A stretch of 17,776 bases of DNA from positions 3,497,018-3,514,793 of the forward strand of contig KQ481983.1 in assembly GCA_001430745.1 (NCBI GenBank), read 5' to 3'. Below, piece by piece: positions 16,722 through 17,776 of the stretch. Source of the DNA: Auxenochlorella pyrenoidosa (lineage: Eukaryota > Chlorophyta > Trebouxiophyceae > Chlorellales > Chlorellaceae). How positions within the stretch are numbered: position 1 is the first letter of the stretch; the number at the start of each line of letters is the position of its first letter. The position numbers and the translations under genes are program-made. The notes under the pieces were generated by a model that saw nothing but the letters and a program-made list of their open reading frames with translations, had not been told where the DNA came from and did not search any database.

Positions 16722-17776
16722 ATGACATCAGAGGTTCACGCAGAGGCGGAAATGGAGACACCGCGGGAAGGTGCGTCCCAGATGCCAGCGGCCCCGCCGC
16801 AGACGCCGGCTCAGCCTGTGCAGCTGGCACAGCAGTCTCAGCAGGCAGCGCCGCCGCAGTGGCAGGCCAACTCTCTCTCCAGTGCCGAGCGCCGGCAGCC
16901 GCCGCAATGGCAGGCCAACCCCCTTGCCGGCAAGGCGCTGCAGCAGGCGGAGGAGCCGGCACAGTGGCAGCAGCATGCGGACGGGGGTGTGCAGTGGCAG
17001 TCCAACCCGGTGTCCTCATCTGAGGAGGGGGACAGCGACCAGGACTTCCTGGCCTGGCAGATGCAGCAGACCCCGCAGCGGCAGGACAAGGAGGCCCCCA
17101 TGCCGTCGCTGGAGCTGCAGAGCCCGGGGTGGGAGGCGGGCCGCGGGTCGGGGGAGTCTGCCCAGCAGCAGCAGCAGCGCAGCCCGCTGGGGCCGGCCCT
17201 GCAGGAGCTGCCCACCCCGCGGCCCAGCGTGCAGCAGGAGGAGTGCTTCTTCTGGCTGCTGGAGGAGCTGGCGGTGGGGTCTGGCGACCAGTGGGAGCAG
17301 GTGCAGGAGGCGCTGGAGCTGGGCTGCGCTGAGGATGAGCGCTACCGAGCGGTGCTGCCCGCCCAGCGGTGAGGCGCTGCCGGCAGCACCTGCCTCTGCT
17401 GCACTGGCGCGCACGCCCTGTGCAGCGGGGTGATAGCGCAACCCCGCCTGCCTACGCCTGATGCTAAAACTCCGCATGGCATGCATGCTGCCACGTCGTC
17501 AGCATGTCTGCGCTCCAGTTGCCTGCCTGCCTTGCCGCGCTCGCTCCTGCCCCCTGCCTGCCCGCCCCACGACTCGCGCGCCTGCCTGCCGTGTGTGCAG
17601 AGAGATACTGTTTGCGCAGTATACGGCGCTGCAGGCTGAGCTGGAGCGCAAGGTGGAGGAGACTGTGGGCAGGCCGTGGCAGGAGGTGAGGCGCCTGGGG
17701 GGCAGCATGGTGTGTGGTGCAAGCCGCAACCTGCAGGTGCAGCAGCACACCCGCTTCTCGCTGCCCCTGAACCCCC
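16722..17776 (+). CDS. Q/P-rich protein of unknown function with conserved C-terminal domain, right paralogue (partial at 3' end)
   Basis: Inverted paralogue of the gene at 1-1439; family not recognised. Exon 1 is 16722-17368, the GT-AG intron 17369-17600 (232 bases), and exon 2 starts at 17601 and stays open to the window edge. The ATG at 16722 follows an in-frame TGA (16710). The ATG at 16752 has a better context (GAAATGG), and its METPREG resembles MEEGEEK of the left copy, so it may be the true start; spliced upstream exons are also possible. The N-terminal half is Gln/Ala/Pro-rich with three good copies of the short motif (QWQANSLS, QWQANPLA, QWQSNPVS) and one degenerate copy (QWQQH). 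The C-terminal domain from about 17169 is almost identical to the left copy. In the region compared, coding differences include A to E and Q to L. It is transcribed outward, away from SEN2. Confidence 0.7.
17169..17776. repeat. Right arm of inverted duplication
   Basis: Matches the reverse complement of the segment at the left edge. Homology starts sharply at a CAG-repeat (about 17163-17178) inside the coding sequence and continues to the window edge. The intron is again the most diverged part (232 versus 219 bases). Confidence 0.85.

Noticed and set aside
1..17776. CRISPR arrays, rRNA or tRNA genes, transposase genes
   Set aside because: I looked for regularly spaced repeats, tRNA-like T-loop sequences and transposase or reverse-transcriptase motifs on both strands and saw none I could support.

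Overview
This is eukaryotic nuclear DNA from a GC-rich green alga, most probably a Chlorella-like trebouxiophyte. The reasons are: genes cut by many short introns with pyrimidine-rich, C-tract-containing acceptors; Kozak-type starts; plant-style leucine-rich repeats joined to a Raf-like (TKL) kinase; a plant/animal-type SEN2; and a TGTAA element, the usual chlorophyte polyadenylation signal, 87 bases after the SEN2 stop. The species assignment is inference.

Layout, left to right. (1) 1-1439, minus strand: a partial gene of unknown function that runs off the left edge. (2) 1622-1980, minus: two spliceable exons that look like the 3' end of another gene; its 5' part was not found. (3) 2776-12554, plus: one large gene that I reconstruct as 27 exons, 4,050 coding bases and 1,349 residues. 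Every junction is phase-matched. It encodes a receptor kinase: signal peptide, LRR ectodomain, LysM-like segment, two discoidin (F5/8 type C)-like domains, one membrane helix, low-complexity juxtamembrane region, Raf-like kinase domain and disordered tail. (4) 13709-15700, plus: a 6-exon tRNA-splicing endonuclease catalytic subunit (SEN2), 324 residues, with the Tyr-His-Lys triad intact. (5) 16722-17776, plus: a paralogue of gene 1 in opposite orientation, running off the right edge.

Genes 1 and 5 form an inverted pair around the kinase and SEN2 genes. Their C-terminal halves are nearly identical at DNA level. Their N-terminal halves are strongly diverged but share a recurrent short motif, [HQ]WQ[AS]N[PS]. 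The receptor kinase would act at the plasma membrane, SEN2 in pre-tRNA splicing. Nothing links these genes into one pathway; the window is a stretch of neighbouring algal genes, not an operon.

Most unusual: the domain combination of the receptor kinase; four, possibly five, GC-AG introns in two adjacent genes; and the mosaic conservation of the inverted paralogues.
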